Assembly (NCBI RefSeq): GCF_036373705.1
Contig: NC_089869.1
Span: forward strand, 13,341,676 to 13,405,675
Origin: Amia ocellicauda
Taxonomy: Eukaryota > Chordata > Actinopteri > Amiiformes > Amiidae
Direction of reading: 5' to 3'
Length of the DNA: 64,000 nucleotides
This document shows, piece by piece, positions 11,124-23,669 of this stretch. The notes beneath the pieces were generated by a model, which saw only the letters and a list, made by a program, of their open reading frames with translations, had not been told where the DNA came from and searched no databases. Made by a program: the position numbers and the translations under genes. How positions within the stretch are numbered: the stretch's first letter is position 1; each line of letters begins with the position of its first letter.

Positions 11124-14100
11124 CTGTTGCTATACTATATCGGAGGTAAATGACATGAACAACAAATTCCTGCATGCAGTGGAGATGTGATTTATGTCTG
11201 CTTTTGATTCTTAAAATTAGTTAGTGTCATGTAAGCTTAAACCTCATGCTCCCACAAGTTATTTACTACTATGTGCTACAACCAGTCGCTTAGTGACAAT
11301 CTGCCCTGGATCTGGAGTAAATGGGTGCTTATAGTCCCCAACCTACACCAATGGTAGAAACTTATTGAACTCATCAAAATATGACCCAGCAAAGACCTAC
11401 ATGTAATTCCGTTAAACACTTTGTATCCTCCCATCCCCCATCCCGGATCACCATTGTCAATTAGGTCACATGTCTGGAGAGATGTGGAATTGGGGGCTTA
11501 TAAATAATTACAGCACATAATGAACTCAAACCAAGCAGGCCAAGAAGAAAATTTAGAAAATAATTTACACTGAATGGACTCTAGGTGGAGATATATACTA
11601 ATACAAGTGCTCAGCATAACCTCTGGCGGTGACAGTAATCTAATCTGGTAACAAAATACTTATTTTTAACGCAAAGTGAGGCAATTTAGTAATTAATATG
11701 TTTAATTAAAAAGATTATCCCTTTTGAAAAAATATTAAATAAAGCTGTATATGCTCAAAGATGTTTCATTGTTTCAAAATTTGTAAATTCGTGCAAAAGA
11801 TCATCAATTGCACAGCCAATTGTTGCCAGTGAATATCTAGAGCTGGCTGGAGATTTAGCTTCTCTGTCTGTCATCACCAACAATAAGGTTAAGCATACAA
11901 ATATCAGTTCCATCAGTGAGTATCTTTGTTTTTAGCAACTTTAATTATCCTAATTTACTTTATATTTATTATAAACATGTCTGTATTTTACACAAATTAA
12001 ACATTAGGGGTTTCATCTCTTGTTGGAAGCCACTTTATACTATTTGGACAGGGTACCACTTTACAATGTGCAGTTTGTGGGTGGGTCAAAGTTTTGACCC
12101 ACCCACTATAAGTGGCATTAGAGAGAGAGTTCTAACTTAAGTTGTTTTAAATAGTTCTAATCCATTAAGTCAACAAATTTAAGTGCTTGCATATAGCAAG
12201 AACTCAAAGTCCCAAGAGTGAGAGCGGTCATCTTCTGTCTAATGGACAGCTTTGGTGTGTACAATATCTAGCTCTTATTTTCTATTTCATAGAAGAACAA
12301 AAAAGGCCCACTTCCAGCCCTGTTTGAAGCCACTCTTTTTGAAATGTCTGAGAATGAACAAATTAAGCTCGCATCCTGAATATAGTGGGAGACAATATCT
12401 GAAGAAACCAAGTGTCAAAATCCTGCAGAGCCTGTGTATTGTTGGAATACTAATAACTCCATGATGATGGAATATACCTAAAAGCAGTTTGAGTAAGCTG
12501 ATAACCATTACAAGACTGGAATCCTCTATGTAGAAAAGATTCTTAAAAATATCAATTTTGATTAGTTCTGAAATGAAGAGGCTTCTATCCTTGCAATATG
12601 AGCAACAGTAAAGCATGTCTATGCCTCACATTAAAATCATCCTTAAGTGCAAAAGCTGGCCCCGAAGGCATGTACAAATGTCATGTGGAATGGCTTAAGC
12701 TTTTACAAAATATTCCACTTCTTAAAGAGGGCATTAAAGGCAATTGGAAGATATTTTATATTGGGAGTAAACATTAAAAATGACTAGATTTACCGAAGCA
12801 TTTTAAATGCACTATATGAGAGTATATACATCTTGAGCGGTCATCAACAAAGAAAACTGCTTTTGTAATGCCAGGCAGGACTTGAATTCTCTTTTCTGCA
12901 CTGATTTCTCCTTTAATTGAGAGTGAGTGACTGCTTCACTCATAAGGTTATTGACAGCTCAAGTCATGTGAAATGAATACTGGATGAATCACTCTTCAGA
13001 GGAATTTGCTTGCAATAAAATACATGTAGTTATTTATCAACAGATCTGAAGCCTGACATATGAAGGGAAGTTACTTCTGAGTCATTTGGAATTACAGTTA
13101 ATTGGCATAATTGTATTTCAGTGCCCAATGTATGAATTATTATAATAAGTATTGTTTTTATTAGAGGATGTTTCATAATAACCTAAGCTTGTTTTTGTGA
13201 CTTCATTGATCAACTATGGAAACTGATCTGGTTATTTTGCCGATGAATTTCAAAATATAAGTTATAACTTCCCACTAACTTATAACTTAAACAGTTTAAA
13301 TGTGATTTAATCACCATTTCACGAGTGGCCGTTTTGCTGATCCCATCAACAGTAAAATTGTGAGTCATGTTGATGCTATACTGTCAACTTTAAGAGACTC
13401 CAGTCCATGCATTCACAATGGGATCTATTTTTGTATATCTGTCATGAAGCTGACAAGATTGCATAATACAATATTCAGACCTTTACAAACCTCTTGATCT
13501 TATGCAAAACTCATCTGTCTTTGTGAAGCTCTGTGTGAGGTAAACCCTTAGGCTGTGATGGAAGAGTAGCATATGTAGCTTAATCTATTTATCAGCCTCC
13601 ATATAACACAAGTTTTTGTGGGATTTTGATTGATAGATTTATTTATGCATGAAAATGTTTAGTGCAGTCAAACATTGACCATTACCCACAATACTATTGG
13701 TTAATATTGTACTGGAGAAGTTAATGCCTACATTAACACTTTGATATGTAGCAAAATATTCAGTGTGGGTGTATTCCCTTTAGAATACTGTATTTGATCT
13801 GGTTATAAAAATGGCATTACTGCTTAAATATTCAGAAGAGGGTTATTCCCTGGTCTGCAAGATGTCATATACAGAGAGGTTAAATGAATACAATATGTGT
13901 ATAGCCTGCAACAAAAACAAAATATTTCAGGGAGATTTGATTAAGGCTGACAAAATCCTGAAGGGAACTGACTAAATGTACCTTCAGCACAGAGGTTAGA
14001 ACGAAAGTACAGAAAGTAGAAAATGATTGATCCATGTGGAGAAGAGCCTGTTATTTATGGAGATTTGAGAATGCTTTCACCAGAAAATACAGTATTTCTA

Positions 14101-14208
14101 GCTCACTGGCTTCTTCCTTTCTTTGTTGTATTATGCATGGTGAAGTTTTACTTTGATATATTTTTTTATGATTTTGTCTTTAACAATTTATATATATATA
14201 TACACACA
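11124..14208. other. Intergenic; one short perfect hairpin
   Basis: AT-rich, with no gene recognised. A perfect 14-bp inverted repeat with a 2-bp loop (arms 12077-12090 and 12093-12106, GTGGGTGGGTCAAA) stands out. Short TA/CA tracts precede the next element. Confidence 0.5.
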
Positions 14209-15103
14209 CACCGATCAGCCATAACATTATGGCCACCTGCCTAATATTGTGTAGGTCCCCCTTTTGCCGCCAAAACAACCCTGACCCATCGAGGCATGGA
14301 CTCCATTAGACCTCTGAAGGTGTGCTGTGGTATCTGGTACCAAGACGTTAGTAGCAGATCCTTTAAGTCCTGTAAGTTGCGAGGTGGGGCATAGATCGGA
14401 CTTGTTTGTCCAGCACATCCCACAGATGCTCGATTGGATTGAGATCAGGGGGATTTGGAGGCCAAGTCAACACCTTGAACTCGTGATTCATCAAAACAGG
14501 CCACCTTCCTCCATTGCTCTGTGGTCCATTTCTGATGCTCACGTGCCCATTGTAGGCGCTTTCGGCAGTGGACAGGGGTCAGCATGGGCACCCTGACTGG
14601 TCTGCGGCTACGCAGCCCCATACGCAACAAACTGCGATGCACTGTGTGTTCTGACACCTTTCTATCAGAACCAGCATTCACTTTTTCAGCAATTTGAGCT
14701 ACAGTAACTCGTCTGTTGGATCGGACCACACAGGCCAGCCTTCGCTCCCCACGTGCATCAGTGAGCCTTGGCCGCCCATGACCCTGTCGCCGGTTCACTG
14801 CTTTTCCTTCCTTGGACCACTTTTGATAGGTACTGACCACTGCAGACTGGGAACACCCCACAAGAGCTGCAGTTTTGGAGATGCTCTGACCCTGTCGTCT
14901 AACCATCACAGTTTGGCCCTTGTCAGAGTCACTCAGATCCTTACGCTTGCCCATTTTTCCTGCTTCTACCACATCAACTTTGAGGACGAAAATGTTCACT
15001 TGCTGCCTAATGTATCCCACCCACTGACAGGTGCCATGATAACGAGATTATCAGTGTTATTCACTTCACCTGGCAGTGGTCATAATGTAATGGCTGATTT
15101 GTT
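14209..15103 (-). mobile_element. Tc1-like family A, copy 2 (deletion derivative)
   Basis: The left terminus CACCGATCAGCCATAACATT follows a (TA)n/(CA)n tract. The right end, read inward, is the degraded inverse (AATGGCTGATTT). The central part of the transposase is missing through the same junction as copy 1, but the element has both ends and the N-terminal coding half. Confidence 0.85.
14445..14954 (-). pseudogene. Tc1-like transposase, family A, internally deleted
   Basis: Starts at [14 protein letters not shown] (ATG at 14954-14952) and runs as an open frame of about 170 codons. The N-terminal paired-like helix-turn-helix domain is present ([17 protein letters not shown], then [13 protein letters not shown]), as is the linker to the catalytic domain ([14 protein letters not shown]). 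The first catalytic motif, normally WSDES, reads CFDES. The frame then jumps across the deletion into unrelated C-terminal residues, so the second Asp and the Glu are absent. It should bind DNA at most and cannot catalyse transposition. Confidence 0.8.
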
Positions 15104-18100
15104 TAAATAAGGGAAGTTGTGGATAAATATTTCATTTTCTGTGACCATATGAATGCTATGAATGGTATAAAGTTCCTAAAGTCAAGATAAATTGTTGTAT
15201 GGATTGGGCTTTGCCAGACTGACATTTAAGAAGATTTTCAGAAGGTTTTCTGCAAGATTAGTTAATAAGCAAGGAAAATTGGCAACAGAAGACGAGAGGA
15301 ACATACAACAAAAAAATGAATAAGAACTTGCTTGTATATATTGTATTTATATTCTTTAATCCAATTAAGTTTGGAGAAAAGACTCTCATGACATTTCTGA
15401 TGACTCATTTGGAGAGGAGTGGAAAACCTTTCATTTGGTAGCATTTCCTTCTTTGTATTCTTCTGCTTCCCTCCTCATCACTGCCCTGGCAGCTTCCCCT
15501 TGACTAGCATCTAACAGGGAGGTCTGTCTACCTGATGGGCAGGCTGCCATACAAGCAGCTCTGAGCCAAACAATATCTGAAAATCAGCACTAAGACCCGT
15601 CCACAAACCATAAAGGGTATTAAGTTGTAGGGTGTTGTCTGAATTTCTGGAGATGCTACTGAAAATAATGTGTGAAGTATCCATAAAACAGCTGACATAT
15701 TTGAAGAGAAAAGACAGCGTTACTGTTTCCAGACATTTCAGCATGATCGCCGCTCTGAAATGTTATCAATGTAACAGACTGTTTCTTTGAACAACGACAG
15801 GTTGAGGAGCAGTGGGATCCTGGCACCTGTCCTTTCCATAAATAGGAGTTAATAGGAATAGGAAGGACCCTAGTCCTTACAATACTGAAACACTGTTAGT
15901 CATTTGATGGCTCTACAAATTGTAGGTTTATATTTTCTAGTAAGACCTTGAACACAATATACTTTATAATACAAAATTTGACAAATTTGTTTTGCTAAGC
16001 TAAACACTCGCCTTATGTTTTAACTTTATTAAACAATCACATGCCATTATTTCGAGACTCAGTCAACGTGTTAGACAGGATTTTTTGGTAAGTCCAGAAA
16101 CCTTTCAAACCTTAAAGTGTACTTCAATTGACAGCTATTGTCGTAACCCACTGCAAATTTGTATTTTTAAACAGTGTTCCAAAAAAGAAAGCTGTATTAC
16201 AAGTTATGATGTAAAACTGAATGACTGTCCTATTGAATGCTTTGAGGAAGTAATGATTTGGGCCAGACTCAAGGAAGCAAACTGATTTCACATTTGGTGC
16301 CGGTGGTATTTGAGTAACCTAATTATTTGTAATTAATGGTGAATGTCTAATTTCTGTAGTCATCTATTGTAGGTAGGTGAAAGACCAGCTGTTGATATAT
16401 ATATTTTTTCTCTTATCCTGATTGAAAATGAATGCTTGAAATATCTCTTTTCCTCTGAATACAGCTGACATTACAAAATAACTCTTGATGTCGTTTTTTA
16501 TTTTTTATTTTTTTTACTTTCACAACATGGTGTTCTCTCTACTTTCTTGAAGACCTAAACCTAGATCATTCTGCAGGTTTTAGGCTATTACCCATTTGAT
16601 AAAAACATTCATGAAACTAAACGGCATCTTGTTATGTTTTTCCCTTTTCTCTTTCATATCTCGGCACACCTCTTAAGCTCTCTGGATATTGAAATTCAAT
16701 TACATTTGTGTGTTCATGTGTTACATACAGCTGAACTGCTCCCTAGAACTACACCTTAAAAGGCCTGAAAACAATTCAGTATTGATCTCAGGAAAGTGGA
16801 ATTGACATTGACCACTCAAAATAACACCATACATAATATTACTTCCTAGACTTTGTGACATCGTGGCTTGAATAGTGAAAAATTACAGTAGTTAATTACC
16901 TGTTATGTTAGATAGAAGGAGACCAGTAGGTGATCTGATATAGACTTGAATGCTTTCTTTCGCTTTTCCTCCCCACAGCTTGACGGTTGGCTATGTCTTT
17001 TGACCGATGGTGGTAGTCAATAATTGTATTAATGATGTGATATTCTTGTGAAACATTTGAATTCTTAATCCTTTAAAAAAAAAAAATCATAATCTTTCTC
17101 ATTTGTTTTAATTTTTCTGCCCCAAATTATTTTTTTTATGCCTAACAGTTACAGTAATAAAGTCAAGGCAGTGTTGAAACTAAATCTCAGTCATGCGACA
17201 AACAATTTGAGAAAAAAAAAAAAAAAAAAAACATTGTTAAATCTTCAATATACTTATGTGGATGTATTGATCTTCTTTACTCTTGAAACTTCCTGATGAG
17301 AAGCATCAAGCTAAATATGATATTAAAGGAAAATCCATACATTGTGAATCTGCCTTTGATCTCCCTTTTATACTGTTTAATGAGCTACATGTAAGCAGCT
17401 CATTAAGACTGAAAAAGAGAAATAAAACAATCCAAGCTGGGAACTTTGAAATGTAAAAGTTATTTATGCAAATCAGTGCACTTTGCTTGTTTTTTTCATA
17501 TTGTTTCTGCTTTTCTGCACATGTGCTTTAGATGATCTTTCAGTCCACAACACATGGAGGGTGGCATTCACATTCATCTCTTCTTGGCTGGGGTGCAGAT
17601 TGTAGCAGACAGTGAAGTTCAGTAATTAGACTTTTCTAATTGAGGTGTAAGGAGTTGGAATCTGCAGTTACCCTGCTTATGCGTCCGCACAGTACAGTTA
17701 ACACAATTTAAAAAACAAGCCATATAAGAAGAGGTTTTCTCACTAGTGAAAATAAGAGAGAACCCAATGACCGCAATATAGATGGGAGATGCAGCACTCT
17801 CACTGTTGTTGTGTTTTATATAATTCTCTTTCTCTATTTTCACGGAGAGGCATTGTGCAATTTGGAAATGTTAAAAATGTACAATATCAGCGGTAAGAGC
17901 AAAATGTGTTTTTAGGTACAGTGTAAAGTCATAGCTTTAGGCAGGAAAAACATACCATTTGGCATGTCTCCTTGATTTGTTTATCTTTTATTCTTGCTTG
18001 AAAGGCTGTAGAAGATGTGGTTGGCATACAATAAAGATTCATGTGTAAGAAGAATGCTATTTGGTATTAAACATTGCTGATGCTACCAGGGAAAAGAAAG

Positions 18101-19440
18101 TTATTTAATATATGTGGGTTCATTAAATGCATATGGTTGTTGTTTTTCAAGGGTACAATTATGGAAGCAGAGTTGAGTCTTGTATAAAATGGAGGAAAAT
18201 ATTTTTAGTTAAAATAAATACGTAATGTACAATGAACCCCACCCCATCAGGTTTTTGCCAAAATATTTGCATGTTTCTCTTTTTTATATATACTATTAGG
18301 CATGGAAAAATACATATCACGTATTTAATTAAAATCTGAGGAAGTCACTTAGGAGAAATATACATTTATGCAATGTATAGAACTAAATAGGTGGAACTGG
18401 ATCCCAAATTAAAGTTGCCCTTACAGTCACATCACAAATTGTGTGAATTAATTATACATCTCCAGAGAACCATGTAATTGAAAAAAATAAGCCTGTGGTC
18501 CCAAATGTAATAGTTTTATATCTGATTCATAGATACATCAAGCTCTTTTTGAATGCAAAATGTAACTTGAAACCTAACCAGAAGAAACAAGTAGTGATGT
18601 CACATTGAAGTTTCTGAATTAATCTTACAGAGCAGAGTAGCTTTATTGTCAATGGTGGTTGCTAAGGCTGTCTTGTACTCATATGGAAAAGATATATTGC
18701 TGCAGCTCTTTAGAGATAAGCCACACAAAAAAATAAGTAATTAGAGTAGTTCAGCTTTTCTTATCTCAGTCATAAACTCACTTCAAGAGAATATGATGTG
18801 TAAGTGAGGCTTTTGTATGGCAGAATGAAGTTTCAGCTTCAATTACATTTTAAAAATACCAGTATATCTATAGGCCTGATTTATTTTCTTTCTACAAATA
18901 TATTCCACTCATAAAGAGTATTTTAATTTTAAGGTTTTGGTACATAGCTTTTGCAAAAGGGTGTAATTTAAATGACCTCACTGCTAAGCACAGTGCTGTT
19001 GACAACTCGGATCAAGGTTGAATAAGTGAGTAATGAGTGATGTCATGTGGCTTAATTTGTACCATCTAATCTGGCATGGGGCTATTTTTGTGCCCGCGAG
19101 AGGTGTCTGCTGTGCCTGTGATGCTTATTCAAAAATTTTAATAAAGTTTCTTGAGGGGAAAAAGCACCAAAAGATTTTAATTCTCATTTATATTATTTAT
19201 TTATATTTATATCTATTTGTAATTCCAATAATGCACTGCAAAAACGAAACAAAAAAAATAGTTGTCAGGCACTGTCACGTACAAATGTGCAATGTAGTGA
19301 CAGATCGAGTAGATCATTTCAGAATGACATGTCTGTGGAACAGGCGCTCAAGTACAGCAAAATAACGGACTTTTGGTTGCAGTTACCAAACTAAAAATAC
19401 AGCTCTTGGCATCTGCAGCTTCAAAGATATGACAAGCCAA
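15104..19440. other. Intergenic, no gene recognised
   Basis: AT-rich sequence with an A-tract at about 17212-17231. The only signal is a strong acceptor-like site ending at 16978, followed in one frame by a few open codons. No protein similarity is recognised. Confidence 0.45.
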
Positions 19441-20155
19441 ATTATCATTTAGAGATCTCTAATTCATTTCAAGATATCTTCAGATATTTCAAGATATCTT
19501 CAAATATTTCAAGATATCTCTAAATCATTTAAAGATATCTGAAAATCAATCAGAGATCTGAAAATCATTTAAAGATATCTAATTTAAAAGTACATTTAGA
19601 TATCTCTAAATGATTTGCAGATATCTTTAAATGATTTAGAGATCTTTAAATCATTTAGAGATATCTACAAATCATTTAGAGATCTGCAAATTACTTCCTG
19701 TTCATTTAGAGAGAGCTCTAAATCATTTCACAATATCTTCAAATCACTTCCTGTATGTAGCCCAAGATCATTACTTCCTGTTAACTTCTTCATTCATTTC
19801 TATGTAACTGAATGAGGAAACGGGAAGTGATAATCTCAACCAAAATACAAGTCATTCAAGTCATTTGAAGATATCTTGAAATGATTTGCAGATATCTCTA
19901 AATGAACAGGAAGTCATTTGAAGATATCTCAAAATGATTTGCAGATCTCTAAATCATTTTAGAGATATCTTCAAATCATTTAGAGATATCTGCAAATCAT
20001 TTAGAGATCTTTTAAAAAGCACCTTATTTATATATCTCTAAGTGGTTTGAAGATCTCTCTAAATCATTTTAAGATATCTTGAAATGATTTAGAGAAATCT
20101 CTAAATATTTGAAGATATCTTGAAATGCATTTAGAGATATCTCTAAATGAAAAAT
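19441..20155. repeat. Palindromic, foldback-like array of about 22-bp units
   Basis: Degenerate units of about 21-22 bp (AAATCATTTAGAGATATCT and its inverse) fill about 700 bp. By eye AGATATCT recurs about 16 times and AGATCT about 7 times. Two blocks (about 19441-19760 and 19850-20155) flank a centre near 19805, where ATTACTTCCTGTT on the left faces AACGGGAAGTGAT on the right. Units occur in both orientations and each is itself close to a palindrome, so the whole can fold into an extended hairpin. The ORF across it is only low-complexity read-through. It could be a foldback transposon or a local satellite expansion. Confidence 0.8.
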
Positions 20156-21476
20156 GTGGCTTTCGATACAATGATTTCTGCATGTTCACAAGTACATATC
20201 TATGCAGGGATGGTGCCCTGTTTTTAGCCAAAGTGCCTTATTGGTCCTGACCGTGTGCACCTTGTCAGCCTCCGCAGACTGCAGTTAAGCCAATATCACC
20301 AACAAATCCCCCCTCCCCCACCCACCCCCGGACTGCCAGATTCAGGCCCATGGAAAAAATAAATTGCGGAACTCTGATCTATACAGAGCAGCAAGACTCT
20401 TGAAAATGTGGGTGAGAGGGCCACGACTAGAAGTCCCAAGATTACAACCTAGACTTGACACCCTCCGGAGTAGTGCTGGAGGGAAGCGCATGTGTGTCCC
20501 TGCAGTGTGCAAAGGACTTGATCCCTTTGTCAAAGCAAAACACCAGCGAGTCTTTCTCTAGCTGGCACATGCTCATTTGAGGAGGAGTAGACATGGATGG
20601 GCTTCATTTCACATGGCAAGAGAGAACTCTGTGTGTGTGTTTGTTGTATTCCCATTTCCCATGCTAGTAGGTTTGTAAGCCAAGATGATTTATAAATGGT
20701 GATTTCAAAGTGACAGGATTGAATACTGAAAACAATAGACTATTCCCATTTTTTTATTAATGCATAAAAATAAACTGAAATAAAGCAGGAATATTCATAC
20801 AGCTTTTTAACATTCATGTGACATGCATGTCATACTCCACACCCAGCATTCTTGTAGTGCAATAGTCTTAATTTTATGTATTGTGAATATTAATGACTGT
20901 AACCAATTGCCAGCACAGTGGATTTTTTTATTTTTGTTTCATATAGTTATTCTGGATTCTGTCCAAGTAATAGTAATCGTAAAAAAACAATTAACCCAGT
21001 AAGCATTCAAGCAGTTAACAGCAGAGAAGATGTAAGCCACATATTAGAGCTAGACTAGGCAATTATCTGCAGAGATAATCTTCCACTGAAGTGACAAACA
21101 TTCTGTTCAATCCACCGGGAGGATCACTTTTTCCCTAAGACCTTTGCTTGTCTTTGACAACAGCGAAGAGTTAGCATTTTGACAGCTGTAATCCCAGTAG
21201 TTTATAAAGCAAACTGCCACAGGGTTACAGCCAAAACTGCGAAAGGATGTAGGTGTTAGACACTCTCAGTGTTGAGTCAGCCAGTACTGTTAGCAGAAGT
21301 CTTGCAGCAGATTTTCACGAATGCATTGCATTAAAGGCACAATAGAAATAACGCTGAAGAAGAAACTGATTCCAGATTAATCTGTTTTTGGTTCATGATT
21401 GTATGGTATGGTATGCATATGGATATCTGGAGTGGGGGGGTTATAAACAGCATGATAGACTCTATCCATATATATA
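20156..21476. other. Intergenic with a GC-richer patch
   Basis: No gene recognised. The part around 20230-20580 is GC-richer than its surroundings and holds opposed short ORFs with no known similarity. The rest is AT-rich. Confidence 0.4.
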
Positions 21477-22678
21477 CACCGATCAACCATAACATTATGA
21501 CCACCTGCCTAATATTGTGTAGGTCCCCCTTTTGCTGCCAAAACAGCCCTGACCCGTTGTGGCATGGACTCCACTAGACCTCTGAAGGTGTGCTGTGGTA
21601 TCTGGCACCAAGACGTTAGCGGCAGATCCTTTAAGTCCTGTAAGTTGCGAGGTGGGGCCTCCATGGATCGGACTTGTTTGTCCAGCACATCCCACAGATG
21701 GTTGATTGGATTGAGATCTGGGGAATTTGGAGGCCAAAGTCAACACCTTGAACTCGTTGTTGTGTTCCTCAAACCATTCCTGAACCATTTTTGCTTTGTG
21801 GCAGGGCGCATTATCCTGCTGAAAGAGGCCAATGCCATCGGGGAATACCGTGTCCATGAAACGTTGTACATGGTCTGCAACAATGCTTAGGTAGGTGGTA
21901 CGTGTCAAAGTAACATCCACATAAATGGCAGGACCCAAGGTTTCCCAGCGGAACATTGCCCAAAGCATCACACTGCCTCTGCTGGCTTGCCTGCTTCCCA
22001 TAGTGCATAGTGATGCCATGTGTTCTCCAGGTAAGTGATGCACACACACACGCACACGGCCATCCACGTGATGTAAAAGAAAAAGTGATTCATCAGACCA
22101 GGCCACCTTCTTCCATTGCTCCGTGGTCCAGTTCTGATGCTCACATGCCCATTGTAGGCGCTTTCAGCAGTGGACAGGGGTCAGCGTGGCCACCCTTACT
22201 GGTCTGCGGCTACGGAGCCCCATACGCAACAAACTGCGATGCACTGTGTGTTCTGACACCTTTCTATCAGATTTGAGCTACAGTAGCTCGTCTGTTGGAT
22301 CTGACCACACGGGCCAGCCTTCGCTCACCACGTGCATCAATGAGTCTTGGCCACCCATGACCCTGTCGCCGGTTCACCGCTTTTCCTTCCTTGGACCACT
22401 TTTGATAGGTACTGACCACTGCAGACCAGGAACACCCCACAAGAGCTGCAGTTTTGGAGATGCTCTGATCCTGTCGTCTAACCATCACAGTTTGGCCCTT
22501 GTCAGAGTCGCTCAGATCCTTATGCTTGCCCATTTTTCCTGCTTCTACCACATCAACTTTGAGGACGAAAACGTTCACTTGCTGCCTAATATATCCCACC
22601 CACTGACAGGTGCCATGATAACGAGATTATCAGTGTTATTCACTTCACCTGTCAGTGGTCATAATGTTATGGCTGATC

Positions 22679-22682
<4 letters not shown>
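21477..22682 (-). mobile_element. Tc1-like family A, copy 3 (most complete)
   Basis: Both termini are present: CACCGATCAACCATAACATT after TATATA at the left and ATGTTATGGCTGATCGGTG at the right. At about 1.2 kb it is the longest of the three copies and keeps the part of the catalytic domain deleted in copies 1 and 2. Its right end runs directly into a (TG)n(TA)n tract and then a truncated family B element. Confidence 0.9.
21495..22533 (-). pseudogene. Tc1-like transposase, family A, frameshifted
   Basis: The start [16 protein letters not shown] (ATG at 22533) leads into the helix-turn-helix region, but the frame breaks near 22270, where a 23-bp segment present in copy 2 is missing. Another frame then carries MAWSDESLFLLHHVDGRVRV (first catalytic Asp) and GLFQQDNAPCHKAK (second Asp). 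The expected PIEHLW-type motif with the catalytic Glu is lost to a further shift after [13 protein letters not shown]. It is therefore inactive, with at least two frame breaks seen directly. Confidence 0.8.
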
Positions 22683-22724
<42 letters not shown>

Positions 22725-22727
22725 CTC
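22681..22727. repeat. (TG)n(TA)n microsatellite at a transposon-transposon junction
   Basis: About 30 bp of TG repeats then about 14 bp of TA repeats, between the right terminus of family A copy 3 and the broken end of family B copy 1. Confidence 0.95.
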
Positions 22728-23669
22728 AACAGGTAGGTTGGCCCAAACATCTTGGAGAACTAACCACAGTTCTTCTATGGATTTAGGCAGCCTCAGTTGC
22801 TTCTCTCTCTTCATGTAATCCCAGACAGACTCAATGATGTTGAGATCAAGGCTCTGTGGTGGCCATACCATCACTTCCAGGACTTCTTGTTCTTCCTTAT
22901 GCTGAAGATCGTTCTTAATGATTGTCGCTGTATGTTTGGGGTCGTTGTCATGCTGCAGAATAAATTTGGGGTCAGTCAGATGCCTCCCTGATGGTATTGC
23001 ATGATGGGTAAGTATCTGCCTGTACTTCTCAGTATTGAGGAGACCATTCATTCTGACAAAACCCCCAACTCCATTTGCAGAAATGCAGCCCCAAACTTGC
23101 AAGGAACCTCCACCATGCTTCACTGTTGCCTGCAGACACTCATTCGTGTACCGCTCTCCAGCCCTTTGCCCAACAAACTGCCATCTGGTATAGCCAAATA
23201 TTTCACATATTGACTCATCAGTCCAGAGCACCTGCTGCCATTTTTCTGCACCCCAGTTCCTGTGTTTTCGTACATAGTTGAGTCACTTGGCCTTGTTGCC
23301 ACGTCAGAGGTATGGCTTTTAGGCCACAAGTCTTCCATGAAGGCCACTTCTGACCAGACTTCTCTGAACAGTTGATAGGTGTACCAGGGTCCCACTGTTT
23401 TCTGACAATTCTGAGCTGATGGCACTGCTGGACATCCTCCGATTGCAAAGGGAAGCAAGCATGATGCGCCTTTCATCTGCTGCAATAAGTTTCCTTGGCC
23501 GACCACTGCGTCTGTGGTCCTCAACCTTGCCTGTTTCTTTGTGCTTCTTCAAAAGAGCTTGGACAGCACATCTGGAAACCCCTGTCTGTCTTGAAATGTC
23601 TGCCTGAGAGAGACCTTGCTGATGCAGTATAACTGCTTTGTGTCTTGTTGCTGTGCTCAGTCTTGCCAT
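22728..23669 (-). pseudogene. Tc1-like transposase, family B (DD38E spacing), broken
   Basis: Begins at MARLSTATRHKAVILHQQG (ATG at 23669) with an N-terminal helix-turn-helix (SQADISRQTGVSRCAVQALL, then GRPRKLIAADERR). At least two frame changes follow (around 23320 and 23230). The catalytic blocks survive in another frame: [17 protein letters not shown] and NIIESVW, with 38 residues between the second Asp and the Glu by count on the fuller copy. The C-terminus is cut off by the microsatellite at 22727. Confidence 0.8.

Noticed and set aside
19615-19815. 66-codon ORF in the palindromic array
   Set aside because: Translation of repeated AAATCATTTAGAGATATCT words gives a repetitive peptide with no domain.
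22186-22818. 210-codon plus-strand ORF across family A copy 3
   Set aside because: It is antisense to the transposase gene and runs into the TG/TA microsatellite.
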